Translations under genes and position numbers: made by a program | From: a virus | Strand: one strand, 5' to 3' | Length of the DNA: 37,723 nucleotides | IMG/VR virus record: IMGVR_UViG_3300044637_000937 | Span: 1-37,723 of that record | The notes under the pieces: generated by a model | What the model saw: the letters and a program-made list of their open reading frames with translations, nothing else | The model's database searches: none | Told to the model about the DNA's origin: nothing | Shown: positions 29,416 to 36,212 of the stretch, piece by piece | How the letters are laid out: the number at the start of each line of letters is the position of its first letter | How positions within the stretch are numbered: position 1 is the first letter of the stretch

Positions 29416-30732
29416 CTATGCACCCATCCAAGATTCAGAACCAAAATTAACCCTAGACGCAAGGGATTCTTGCGGTGGCTTTGGTTTGTTTGTTTCGTAG
29501 TAAATGGCCATCAGGCCAAAAGCATCAGACCCGTGGCTTGACCAATCGTGATTTGGACCGAGGCCAATATCGCGTGCCTCATCCCGTTTTTCATGATAGG
29601 CAGCCAAAGCAGCAAGCCCATCCATCTCACATGAGACATCCATCCAGACTTGGCCAAAGATACGCCTAACCGCCTCAATGCGCGCCATTGCAGCGCCCTT
29701 GCCTTGGTTAGTCACAATCTCGACCGTAAAGCCAGCAGCGGTTAACGCGCTTTCATAGCTTACATCATAAACTCTGTCGTTTGTTGCGCCATCATGAGGC
29801 AGAACGCATGTCTTGACCGGATATGGCAAAGAGTTAAGCCATTCGATGTCAGACGACAAAGGTTGACCTTGCGTCTCACGATAGCCAACAACGCGAATCT
29901 CTCGACCAACAAACTGAACCAACCAGATTGACCTGGCATCAGCACGAGCGCCGGTGCCACCGATATCGAAATATGCCTTGACGCTTAGATTAGGATCAGG
30001 AGCAAGCCTGCAAAGCCTGCCCTCTTTTCGCATGGCAGATATTTGCTTGACGAAATATGCGCCCGTCATAGCCGTTCTGAACTCACCTTCCCAAACGTGA
30101 CCATAAGTGTCTGGGTTTTCCTGTTTGTGCTTGCGGCGTTTAATGTCCAACGTTTTGGGAAACCAAGGATTGTCCCGCCAATTCATTTCGACAATTTTTG
30201 TATGCTCATCAGGCTTAGCCCGAAACTTCTTATGCGTTGCGCTCTTGTTGCTTGCGGGATTGTAAGACACCCACAATTCAGCACCTTCCTCACGAATGGT
30301 AGGATCAAGCGTTTCCCACGCCACCTCACTAACATCTTCGGCTTCATCGACCCAACACAGCAAAATGCGAGCCTTTGACTTGATGCTTGATAGGCTTTTA
30401 CGAAGCCCAGCAAACACATACTCCACCTTGCCGCATATGGTCTTGATAAATGTTTCACCACAAACAAACAGTTTTGAAAGCCATTCAGTTTCAAGAATGG
30501 CGGCCTTGACCTCAGCAAATGACGAATCCGCCAAGCTGTTCATGAACTCACGGCCACAAAGAATAACACCGGTGACATCAGCCGATGCCCAGATATGCGC
30601 CTTAACAGCGCTCATCTTAGCTAACGATCTGGTCTTGCCAGAACCACGGCCACCATATGCAACACGATAAAGCGCTGTGCCATCAAATAGCTCAACCAGC
30701 TTGGCCGGTAATTCAATCCTCTGAATGGTCAT
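29416..30732 (-). CDS. terL: Terminase large subunit (packaging ATPase-nuclease)
   Basis: 438 residues. Walker A GGRGSGKT at 27-34, Walker B ILLCWVDEAE at 123-132 (Asp129-Glu130 catalytic), coupling motif LWVSYNP at about 153-159. The C-terminal RNase H-like nuclease shows three acidic clusters (AYFDIGGTGARAD; LPHDGATND; SSHGSDAFG). It resembles the PBSX/Terminase_3-type group, usually tied to headful packaging, in line with the circular assembly. Overlaps the terS end by 20 bases. Confidence 0.92.
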   Translation of the reverse strand: MTIQRIELPAKLVELFDGTALYRVAYGGRGSGKTRSLAKMSAVKAHIWASADVTGVILCGREFMNSLADSSFAEVKAAILETEWLSKLFVCGETFIKTICGKVEYVFAGLRKSLSSIKSKARILLCWVDEAEDVSEVAWETLDPTIREEGAELWVSYNPASNKSATHKKFRAKPDEHTKIVEMNWRDNPWFPKTLDIKRRKHKQENPDTYGHVWEGEFRTAMTGAYFVKQISAMRKEGRLCRLAPDPNLSVKAYFDIGGTGARADARSIWLVQFVGREIRVVGYRETQGQPLSSDIEWLNSLPYPVKTCVLPHDGATNDRVYDVSYESALTAAGFTVEIVTNQGKGAAMARIEAVRRIFGQVWMDVSCEMDGLAALAAYHEKRDEARDIGLGPNHDWSSHGSDAFGLMAIYYETNKPKPPQESLASRVNFGSESWMGA

Positions 30733-31117
30733 CAGGCTTTACAGCGATTAACTCAATTCGTGTTACGTTTTTGATTGGCGGCATTTCATCGGAACCACCA
30801 ACTGCAACCTTGTCGCCAAAACGCTTAGGCATCAGCTTAGACATAATCCACTTGCGCGTATCAATCTGGACGCGAGCCCTTGCTGCATCTGGTTCAGTGT
30901 CCGCAATGCCAAGCAAATCGTTGACGTGACTGTCAATCAATGCGCCTCGCGCGCGCGCATATTCCGCAGAAGTGTCTTCATCCTTATCAGCCCACAATCT
31001 AATCGTGCTTTCAGGGACGTTCTCAGCAGCGCAAGCCTGCATCAGTGATTGGCCTGACTTCATGCGGGTGAATACAGCTATCAATAGCCTTTCACGTTCT
31101 TCCGCACTGTAAGCCAT
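30713..31117 (-). CDS. terS: Terminase small subunit (DNA recognition)
   Basis: 134 residues. An N-terminal helix-turn-helix (MKSGQSLMQACAAENVPESTIRLWADKD) is followed by DTSAEYARARGALIDSHVNDLLGIAD and the family hallmark ARARVQIDTRKWIMSKLMPKRFGDK (about 79-103). Such proteins form rings that bind the pac site and load TerL. It begins 13-14 bases after a strong terminator with no space for a promoter, so its expression needs read-through. Confidence 0.88.
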   Translation of the reverse strand: MAYSAEERERLLIAVFTRMKSGQSLMQACAAENVPESTIRLWADKDEDTSAEYARARGALIDSHVNDLLGIADTEPDAARARVQIDTRKWIMSKLMPKRFGDKVAVGGSDEMPPIKNVTRIELIAVKPDDHSED

Positions 31118-31129
31118 TATTGGACATCA

Positions 31130-31158
31130 CCAAAAGAAAAGGCCCGCCGAAGCGAGCC
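31130..31158 (-). terminator. UUCG-loop rho-independent terminator just before terS
   Basis: On the leftward strand GGCTCGC-TTCG-GCGGGCC (31158-31141) forms a seven-pair stem with one U-G pair, followed by TTTTCTTTT (31140-31132). The terS ATG is at 31117. Same architecture as the post-coat terminator. Confidence 0.85.
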
Positions 31159-31228
31159 GAGGGACTGGGAGGAAACATCAGACAGAAAATCAGATGATGG
31201 GCTCTTATGCCTTTGATTTGTTCCCGCG

Positions 31229-31417
31229 TCAATTGGTGTCAGGATAATTATCCATCTTCTCAATTAAAGCTGCAAGCGCTTTTTTTGGTGATCCGTAATA
31301 TCGCACCCATTCTTTCCATGATTTTCCCTCAGGCTCATCAGCCCTGAACGTTACGGCAATGGTCACGGCACCGTCAGCGCGCTGCTTGGCTTGGTGTTTG
31401 GCTTGGCGAGATGTCAT
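31229..31417 (-). CDS. Small basic protein (62 aa)
   Basis: ATGA overlap with the 53-aa gene upstream. The N-terminus is basic (SRQAKHQAKQRADG), followed by a strand and a helix (VTIAVTFRADEPEGKSWKEW; PKKALAALIEKMDNY). The shape recalls a small ribbon-helix-helix-like protein, but this is not certain. Last gene before the pre-terS terminator. Confidence 0.6.
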   Translation of the reverse strand: MTSRQAKHQAKQRADGAVTIAVTFRADEPEGKSWKEWVRYYGSPKKALAALIEKMDNYPDTN

Positions 31418-31575
31418 AGCATATCATCCATTGGATTTTCGTGCCAATCAAAAGACCGATCTGATACTTCGGTATCGTCTGGCCCAATGTCCTTAACTGG
31501 CTTGCGGTTATAGAGATAGTCGGGGCTGCGCGCGTCTAAGTGTGGATACATGGCGCAATATTCTAAGTCCGTCAT
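31414..31575 (-). CDS. Unknown small acidic protein (53 aa)
   Basis: ATG 31575 has AAGGA upstream. The product is MTDLEYCAMYPHLDARSPDYLY... with KPVKDIGPDDTEVSD and an aromatic/acidic end (FDWHENPMDDML). It ends ATGA with the next gene. No family recognised. Confidence 0.6.
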   Translation of the reverse strand: MTDLEYCAMYPHLDARSPDYLYNRKPVKDIGPDDTEVSDRSFDWHENPMDDML

Positions 31576-31577
31576 AA

Positions 31578-31712
31578 TTAAATCCTTTCAGCCATACGTG
31601 ATGCAAAACCGATGCGGCGCATAATGCGCTCGCGCTCATCGTTAGAGCGTGCACTGGCCAAATCGGCCAAGTGCTGCTCAATGCGGGAAATCCAGTATGC
31701 GCGGTTTTTTAT
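31578..31712 (-). CDS. Small basic helical protein with a non-standard start, probably ATA (44 aa)
   Basis: AGGAG at 31726-31722 is followed by ATATTATCATAAAA. In the open frame the codons near the right spacing are ATT, ATC and ATA; ATA at 31712-31710 is eight bases from the AGGAG. No ATG, GTG or TTG lies near. The frame encodes KNRAYWISRIEQHLADLASARS..., two helices, and ends two bases before the next gene's ATG. ATT/ATA starts are rare but known (infC uses ATT). Confidence 0.45.
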   Translation of the reverse strand: MKNRAYWISRIEQHLADLASARSNDERERIMRRIGFASRMAERI

Positions 31713-31727
31713 GATAATATCTCCTAA

Positions 31728-31937
31728 TTAAGCGGCCAAACGGCGAGTTTCGATGTCGAGGTAAGCGGCTTGAATTGCAAGCGCACCAACCTTTGCGGGT
31801 TTGCTGTCTGGGGTGCAGCCAGCCATAAAAGCGTATGCAAGATTTTTGCGCTGAAATGGCTGATTGCGAAAAGCGTTAGCCAAAGCTGGGTTATATTGAG
31901 CCAAGAGGTCAGCAATTTGGTTGATGGTGTCTTGCAT
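31728..31937 (-). CDS. Unknown small helical protein (69 aa)
   Basis: ATG 31937 with AGGAG eight bases before it. Product MQDTINQIADLLAQYNPALANAF...YAFMAGCTPDSKPAKVGALAIQAAYLDIETRRLAA, mainly helical. First gene behind the TTGACA promoter at 31976-32004, so it is probably made strongly. No family recognised. Confidence 0.65.
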   Translation of the reverse strand: MQDTINQIADLLAQYNPALANAFRNQPFQRKNLAYAFMAGCTPDSKPAKVGALAIQAAYLDIETRRLAA

Positions 31938-31954
31938 TTCTAATCTCCTAATCG

Positions 31955-31969
31955 TCAGCGCCGTGCTGA
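31955..31969 (-). other. Hairpin at the predicted transcript start
   Basis: TCAGC-ACGGC-GCTGA (leftward) lies at or just after the predicted start point (about 31969) of the promoter at 31976-32004. A 5'-terminal stem-loop commonly protects mRNA from decay. Confidence 0.45.
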
Positions 31970-31975
31970 TGAGCC

Positions 31976-32004
31976 TTTATTGCATAGGGCTGATTAGGTG
32001 TCAA
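31976..32004 (-). promoter_or_regulatory. Strong sigma70-type promoter driving the 31937-to-terminase region
   Basis: Leftward TTGACA (32004-31999, perfect), a 17-bp spacer, then AATAAA (31981-31976, 4 of 6). It lies in the only sizeable gap (about 85 bp) in this part of the unit. Confidence 0.7.
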
Positions 32005-32022
32005 CAAGTTTACTGCACAAAG

Positions 32023-32511
32023 TTAGAAACCAGCCTTAACAATCCGGCCCAACAAATCAACCAGCCGATCCTGACATTCCCGATGAGCCCTCCCACCGCC
32101 TGCAAACTGCCTTACGCTTTGACCAAGGCCAACAACTCCACGAAGCACACCTAATTCAGCGCGGGTGGTTGCCACGGCTTCGATAAGGTCCACCAGCTTG
32201 CCAGCGTCAACGACCATTTGAAGCGCTTTGTCTCTATCTCCAGGTGGTGTTAGGTCTAAAGCATTTCGACCCCGAACGCCTTGAATGGAAGTCCACGCCG
32301 CTTGATATTTCAGGCCCACCCTAAACATGTCATCGGTTATCTCACCAGCCTTGTGAAGTAAGCCTAACCCATCCAGAGCACGAACCTGACGAAACTCACC
32401 CCGCCGTTCAGAAGCCTTCTCGTCAGCCTCACGAATCGCAGCCTTGCGACTGGCTGCCATCTCTTTAGCGCGTTCTGCTTGTGCTGTGGTGGTGATATGG
32501 ACGTAGGACAT
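32023..32511 (-). CDS. Putative late regulator with C-terminal HTH-like region (162 aa)
   Basis: AAGGAGC six bases before ATG. The N-terminus is a charged helix (AQAERAKEMAASRKAAIREADEKASERRGEF). The middle, ALDGLGLLHKAGEITDDMFRVGLKYQAAW, and the end, LGVLRGVVGLGQSVRQFAGGG...CQDRLVDLLGRIV, recall the DUF6456-type alphaproteobacterial phage regulators, whose last part is HTH-like; this is recollection, not proof. It is the last gene before the 31976-32004 promoter and upstream of the terminase terminator, the slot of an antiterminator or late activator. Confidence 0.5.
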   Translation of the reverse strand: MSYVHITTTAQAERAKEMAASRKAAIREADEKASERRGEFRQVRALDGLGLLHKAGEITDDMFRVGLKYQAAWTSIQGVRGRNALDLTPPGDRDKALQMVVDAGKLVDLIEAVATTRAELGVLRGVVGLGQSVRQFAGGGRAHRECQDRLVDLLGRIVKAGF

Positions 32512-32552
32512 GAACGCTCCTTAAAAAACAATACGCAGCCGGTTAGTTTGGG

Positions 32553-32990
32553 TCAAGGTAGTTTCTTGCAAACAAAAAGCTGGCCTTGGGGTCCAATTTT
32601 GCGCGCGTATCCGTAAAGGTTTGTTTCTGGTGAAATGTCGCTGATATTAATCCACGGACCATAACCTTCAAGCTGTTCTGGATACCAAGGGGTCTCATTA
32701 TCGACCAGTTTTCCAGATGGCTTAAAAATGTTAGAGACATCAACCGAATGGGGCAACATGCTTGAATTAGGCAACATGATGTTACCCTCCAACTCCTTCA
32801 CACGAGCCTCTAACCGTGCAATTTTTTGATCTTTAGTTTCAGGTGGTTGCTCTAAAACAGAATGAACGTCTTTTCGAAAAAAAGTGTAATATGGCATAAG
32901 CCCATCTACTGATTGAACCAAAACAGAGTCTTTTTTGACACCAAAAACACGAGCCTTTATCAAAACAACAGCATCTTTTTGAATATCCAT
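32553..32990 (-). CDS. Unknown protein with coiled coil (145 aa)
   Basis: AAGGAG upstream of ATG. The N-terminal beta unit (VVLIKARVFGVKKDSVLVQSVDGLMPYYTFF) resembles a small KOW/SH3-like barrel. A coiled coil follows (KDQKIARLEARVKELEG, about 53-69), then a polar C-terminal domain (WYPEQLEGYGPWINISDI). No enzyme motif or family is recognised. Its position among replication genes suggests an early role. Confidence 0.6.
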   Translation of the reverse strand: MDIQKDAVVLIKARVFGVKKDSVLVQSVDGLMPYYTFFRKDVHSVLEQPPETKDQKIARLEARVKELEGNIMLPNSSMLPHSVDVSNIFKPSGKLVDNETPWYPEQLEGYGPWINISDISPETNLYGYARKIGPQGQLFVCKKLP

Positions 32991-33017
32991 CTTCTCTCTC
33001 CTTGTGTTGAAGTTAGC

Positions 33018-33734
33018 TTATTCACTCAAACCGCGCAACGTAGCTGCCATATCCACCGCAGATCGAACGGGTGGAGCAGGATCAACCGACAGCACCGGAG
33101 CCGTGTCAAAGTCCACAGGCCGCTCTGGGGCTGGCTTTGGAAGCAAGGCGGCTATCGGTTGCTTTGCCGACCATTCAAGGCTGACAAGCATGTCACGGCG
33201 CTTTTGTGTAGCCTTATCCAGCTTCACCTTCAACTCATGCCATGAAGGCGCAAAGATGTTTTCATTGCCCCAGTCTGACAACACCGACAAAACCACGTCA
33301 GCCGGATACTTGCGCAATTCAGCCACAAACACCCGCAAGCCTAAATCACCCGCCCCGTCGCTTTCCTTGCCGCGTTTGCACTTGGCTTCAAGCACGCCAA
33401 TCGCTGCGATGATAACATCATCCGGCGCGGAAACCATAGCTAACCTAACCGCATCGTAAGCAGCTTGGAAGTCAGGATCGTCTCGAACAGGAACCATGGC
33501 ATAATCAGGCTCACCCGACATAACCGACGCCCTTAGCCGCTTGGAGAGCCCGTAACGCTGCATCAACGCGGCTTCCAGACTTTTGTTGGTCTCGATTGGT
33601 GTTTGAGTAGCTAGGCGCGCGGCTGCGGTCTTTTGCCGTTCGGCACCAATTTCGCCACGTTGCAGACCAATTGAGTTTGACGGCATCTTTTCCGGCTTTG
33701 GCAATCCAATAGTCTCGAAACTTATTTGCTTCAT
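33018..33734 (-). CDS. Replication-associated protein, possible helicase loader (238 aa)
   Basis: It starts at ATG 33734 with GGAG ten bases upstream, inside the DUF1376 gene in another frame (224-bp overlap). The core, VFVAELRKYPADVVLSVLSDWGNENIFAPSWHELKVKLDKATQKRRDMLVSL (about 130-180), has the Tyr-Pro...Trp...(F/W)xPxWxEL...RRxML pattern that I associate with phage replication accessory proteins. The N-terminus is basic, the C-terminus Pro-rich. No Walker motif, so it is not an ATPase loader. A later ATG (33686 or 33563) is possible. Confidence 0.5.
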   Translation of the reverse strand: MKQISFETIGLPKPEKMPSNSIGLQRGEIGAERQKTAAARLATQTPIETNKSLEAALMQRYGLSKRLRASVMSGEPDYAMVPVRDDPDFQAAYDAVRLAMVSAPDDVIIAAIGVLEAKCKRGKESDGAGDLGLRVFVAELRKYPADVVLSVLSDWGNENIFAPSWHELKVKLDKATQKRRDMLVSLEWSAKQPIAALLPKPAPERPVDFDTAPVLSVDPAPPVRSAVDMAATLRGLSE

Positions 33735-34326
33735 TGTCCACTTGCTCCACGGTTAGGCCCATATGGAGGGCTTGGTTGTAATCGTCTTGAGAGGGTTGCC
33801 AGTCATCGGAAATGCGTGTTCCCCGTTTTTCTTTGGAAGAAGATTTATCTTCTTCTTTCTTATAGTTCTGGCTCTGGCTCTGGTTAGCATTGCGTTCGCT
33901 ATGCGTTCGCATACTGTCGCCTGTTGATTTTGTTGGTTTTTCTTGCCACCTAGACGCAGCACTTGCAGAGGCACAGAGGCGCTTATGGGTTAGCTTTTTT
34001 AATTCAATTTCAGCCCGTTGGTTGCTGATAAAACCGTCAATCAGATCCAGTTTTTCCGCGTCAATCAGGGAATCCAAAACAGCCCGAAACGTCACAAGAG
34101 GGCAGCACATCCGGCGCGCAAGTTTACCTTCATCCAGCTTGATTGGACCGCCTGCATCGTAGATCATGGCAAGGATGTTGATATAGATACCAACCTCGGC
34201 AGGCTTCATTCCAGCCACGCCACCTAACCAGTCTGACGGATAAAATGGAAAATGTGTGGCGCGCGTCATTGACGGCAATCCAGCAAAACGGTAAAATTCA
34301 CACCAAGCATTTGTTGAGCCTTTCAC
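33511..34326 (-). CDS. DUF1376 replication-initiation protein
   Basis: 271 residues from GTG 34326, which has GGAG at a seven-base spacing; ATG 34269 (MTRATHFPFYPSDWLGGVAGM) matches the usual family start and gives 252. The DUF1376 winged-helix domain runs FPFYPSDWLGGVAGMKPAEVGIYINILAMIYDAGGPIKLDEGKLARRM...VLDSLIDAEKLDLIDGFISN. A Lys/Ser-rich linker and a C-terminal DnaT-like segment (DDWQPSQDDYNQALHMG...FRDYWIAKAGKDAVKLNWSATWRNWCR) follow. Such proteins open the phage origin and recruit host helicase. Confidence 0.8.
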   Translation of the reverse strand: MKGSTNAWCEFYRFAGLPSMTRATHFPFYPSDWLGGVAGMKPAEVGIYINILAMIYDAGGPIKLDEGKLARRMCCPLVTFRAVLDSLIDAEKLDLIDGFISNQRAEIELKKLTHKRLCASASAASRWQEKPTKSTGDSMRTHSERNANQSQSQNYKKEEDKSSSKEKRGTRISDDWQPSQDDYNQALHMGLTVEQVDNEANKFRDYWIAKAGKDAVKLNWSATWRNWCRTAKDRSRAPSYSNTNRDQQKSGSRVDAALRALQAAKGVGYVG

Positions 34327-34345
34327 GGTTTAGCTCCGAATGTTA

Positions 34346-34380
34346 GGGCGGGTTAAGGTGTGCAACGACCTTTCCCGCCC
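34346..34380. other. Stable stem-loop upstream of the replication gene
   Basis: GGGCGGG/CCCGCCC outer stem (34346-34352 with 34374-34380), a small internal loop, AAGGT/ACCTT inner stem and an eight-base loop. There is no T run on either side. It lies in the 90-bp gap before the DUF1376 gene and may be an attenuator, a 5' regulatory structure or part of an origin. Confidence 0.65.
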
Positions 34381-34416
34381 GCCCTCCTTAAACCACTATT
34401 TCCCGATTCCTGCAAG

Positions 34417-34791
34417 TCACAGTTTCGCCCTCACCGGCACATGATAACGCTTTAACAACGCCATCACTTCATCCAAAGAACGCGCCTCAGACACAAACCA
34501 AGCGCAAGACCTCATGCGGTCCATCATCTCAATTTGTGCCGGAGTGGCTTTGCCTGTGCCTGCCTTTAATTCAATGGCAAGGACTAAAGGACCATCAGGA
34601 CCAGCCCAGCTTATGATTAGATCGGGAACGCCAGGCTTAACGCCCATAGCCTTAAAAATGCCAGCCTCAGCCCTCGAGCGACTACCACCGTTGGGCGAGT
34701 GAAACCAGACCACTTCTGGCTTTAGGATTGTTTCCAAAGCGCTTGCAATTTGCTTTTGCAACTCCTGCTCAGGTCGATTGCGTATAGCCAT
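34417..34791 (-). CDS. VRR-NUC domain endonuclease
   Basis: 124 residues from ATG 34791 (GGGAG ten bases before it); a start at 34830 adds 13 residues. The fold and active-site residues are visible: FHSPNGGSRSRAEAGIFKAMGVKPGVPDLII with Asp57, then LAIELKAG with Glu74-x-Lys76, and Gln86 in ATPAQIEMM, the PD-(D/E)xK layout of the VRR-NUC family. Phage members are stand-alone nucleases near replication genes and are thought to resolve junctions or trim flaps. Confidence 0.88.
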   Translation of the reverse strand: MAIRNRPEQELQKQIASALETILKPEVVWFHSPNGGSRSRAEAGIFKAMGVKPGVPDLIISWAGPDGPLVLAIELKAGTGKATPAQIEMMDRMRSCAWFVSEARSLDEVMALLKRYHVPVRAKL

Positions 34792-34933
34792 GAGGCCACA
34801 ACTCCCATTTGATAAGCATTGATTTGACATAATCGCGGGGAAACTCAGTCAGCGCAGCTATATCGTCAATGCCGTAGCCTTCCTTGACCCATACGCGAAC
34901 GTTAAGCGGAGTGAAATAGCTAACTTTACCCAT
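34769..34933 (-). CDS. Small DNA-binding-like protein (54 aa)
   Basis: ATG 34933 overlaps the stop of the DnaA-like gene. The product MGKVSYFTPLNVRVWVKEGYGIDDIAALTEFPRDYVKSMLIKWELW has a compact helix-turn-helix-like middle (GIDDIAALTEFPRDYVKSMLI). It overlaps the VRR-NUC start by 23 bases. It may be a small HTH accessory of the replication set; no family name. Confidence 0.6.
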   Translation of the reverse strand: MGKVSYFTPLNVRVWVKEGYGIDDIAALTEFPRDYVKSMLIKWELWPHGYTQST

Positions 34934-35273
34934 TGAATATCCCCATATCGCTTTCGATTGAGACCACATCCAAGTGCCATGACTTGTCAGCGCTTGCGAT
35001 TTTATCCGCTACAGTTTGCCAAGCGTGCATGACGGTAGTGTGATGGCGCTCCCCAAACCGCTCACCGATAGCTGGAAATGAAAGCTGCGTGTGCTTGCGG
35101 GTCAAAAACATTGCGATTTGACGAGGGCGAGCGATGACGCGGAAACAGCGGGGGCCAAGCAATTCCTCATGGCTGATCTTGAAGTATTGGCAAACCGCCT
35201 TTTGGATTTGCCGATAGTTGACGCGCTTGGTTGGGAGGCCGTATTGGTCAATGTGAAGGGCTGCTGTTGTCAT
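34926..35273 (-). CDS. Free-standing DnaA domain IV (origin-binding) protein
   Basis: 115 residues. From about 20 to 95 the sequence is the DnaA C-terminal DNA-binding domain: IQKAVCQYFKISHEELLGPR, then RVIARPRQIAMFLTRKHTQLSFPAIGERFGERHHTTVMHAWQ. The DnaA signature helix-turn-helix (IGxxFGxRxHTTVxHA) is intact, including the residues that contact DnaA boxes. The AAA+ ATPase and domain I are absent, so it can bind DnaA boxes but not form an ATP-driven filament. It might mark the phage origin or compete with host DnaA. ATGA overlap with the HTH gene. Confidence 0.88.
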   Translation of the reverse strand: MTTAALHIDQYGLPTKRVNYRQIQKAVCQYFKISHEELLGPRCFRVIARPRQIAMFLTRKHTQLSFPAIGERFGERHHTTVMHAWQTVADKIASADKSWHLDVVSIESDMGIFNG

Positions 35274-35458
35274 GGCTTGACCCCCAAATAATCGGCCAAC
35301 GTTTTTAGCGTGCGAGTTTGCGGACCCTTGGCATGGTTGCCACCTTGCCTGATGCGGTGCAGCGTTGTTTTTGACACGCCGGTAGCGCGCGACACCTTCA
35401 ATAAGATGCGGTCATGCAACGCCGCTTGGACGCGCTCGCATAATGTTTGTTCTGACAT
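35270..35458 (-). CDS. Cro/C1-type repressor
   Basis: 62 residues. The helix-turn-helix is LLKVSRATGVSKTTLHRIRQGG, with a further helix RTLKTLADYLGV, the complete five-helix Cro-like core. AGGAGG-like GGAGGC lies just before ATG 35458. It is the first gene of the 28.5-kb leftward unit and faces the recombination operon, so it probably regulates both by binding the palindromes in the intergenic region. Confidence 0.8.
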   Translation of the reverse strand: MSEQTLCERVQAALHDRILLKVSRATGVSKTTLHRIRQGGNHAKGPQTRTLKTLADYLGVKP

Positions 35459-35472
35459 ATTGCCTCCTAATT

Positions 35473-35539
35473 TGATGCATCATCGTATCAATTGATACTT
35501 GACAGGCCAATGTGTGATGCATTAGGTTTGGCTTGTCAA
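35473..35539. promoter_or_regulatory. Right divergent control region with palindromic operators
   Basis: Holds the palindrome TGATGCATCA (35473-35482), a near-copy TGATGCATTA (35515-35524) exactly 42 bp away (four helical turns), and the perfect 14-bp palindrome GTATCAATTGATAC (35485-35498). TTGACA -35 boxes occur facing each other (35499-35504 rightward, 35539-35534 leftward), though each lacks a good -10 at 17 bp. Confidence 0.6.
35482..35510 (-). promoter_or_regulatory. Candidate promoter for the leftward replication unit
   Basis: Leftward TTGGCC (35510-35505), a 17-bp spacer, TACGAT (35487-35482). The 14-bp palindrome fills most of the spacer, so a repressor there would block it. The HTH gene starts 24 bases downstream. 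Confidence 0.45.
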
Positions 35540-35558
35540 GTAGGGAGTATGTCCGTTA

Positions 35559-35720
35559 ATGACACAACGACTAAGTAAACTCACCAAGCTAAACCAAGCC
35601 GCTGACGCCGCTTGCTGGCGTGCGTTTATTGCCCACCGTGGTGTAAAGCAAACTCGTCAGCGTGCAGCGGTTGAAGCACGAACCAAGGCTCTAAAAGCCG
35701 AATTAAGGGGAAAGAAATGA
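35559..35720 (+). CDS. Small basic protein (53 aa)
   Basis: ATG 35559 with GGGAG about 11 bases upstream; it ends ATGA with the Gp157 gene. The product MTQRLSKLTKLNQAADAACWRAF...RGVKQTRQRAAVEARTKALKAELRGKK is a Lys/Arg-rich double helix, probably nucleic-acid binding. Opens the rightward recombination operon. Confidence 0.6.
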   Translation: MTQRLSKLTKLNQAADAACWRAFIAHRGVKQTRQRAAVEARTKALKAELRGKK

Positions 35721-36211
35721 GTATTAGAGATGAGGTTGAGGCGGTCAACGCCTTGAAAGACACACTAGCAACACTTGGTCATGATGACCCCGATTTGCTG
35801 GCAGATAGCATCGAAGGCGAGACCAGCCTGTTTGAGATTTTCGACCGCATGCTGATGGGCAATGTCTTTGACGCCTCACACATCGAGGCGTGCGAAATTG
35901 CTATCGGTGTAATCAAGGCACGTCAAAAACGGTTTGAAACGCGCATTGAAAGCCGCCGCGCTATGATTGAGCAAGCCATGATGATGTGTGACCTGCCTAA
36001 GGCAGAGCGCCCGCTTGCAACGCTATCAATTCAAACCAGAGCGCCGCAGGTCATCATCACAGATGAGGCCGAGATACCCTCAAAATTCTGGAAAGCGTCA
36101 GATCCAAAGCTAGACAAAAAAGCGATAGGCGACGCGCTGAAAGCTGGCGAAGGCGTGGCCGGAGCCTGCCTGTCAAACAAAGCCCCATCCCTAACCATTA
36201 GGAGCAAATAA
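35717..36211 (+). CDS. Gp157-family recombination accessory protein
   Basis: 164 residues. The N-terminal coiled region with MLMGNVFDASHIEACEIAIGVIKARQKRFETRIESRRAMIEQAM is the helical heart of the siphovirus Gp157 family. The C-terminus carries the family tail (IPSKFWKASDPKLDKKAIGDALKAGEGVAGACLSNKAPSLTIR). Gp157 members occur next to RecT/Bet annealases in phages, as here, and are thought to act with them or to inhibit host nucleases. Confidence 0.85.
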   Translation: MSIRDEVEAVNALKDTLATLGHDDPDLLADSIEGETSLFEIFDRMLMGNVFDASHIEACEIAIGVIKARQKRFETRIESRRAMIEQAMMMCDLPKAERPLATLSIQTRAPQVIITDEAEIPSKFWKASDPKLDKKAIGDALKAGEGVAGACLSNKAPSLTIRSK

Positions 36212-36212
36212 C

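Noticed and set aside
35499-35528. Rightward promoter from the perfect TTGACA at 35499
   Set aside because: The best -10 match at 17-18 bp is 3 of 6 or lower, so it is noted as a box only and not called as a promoter.
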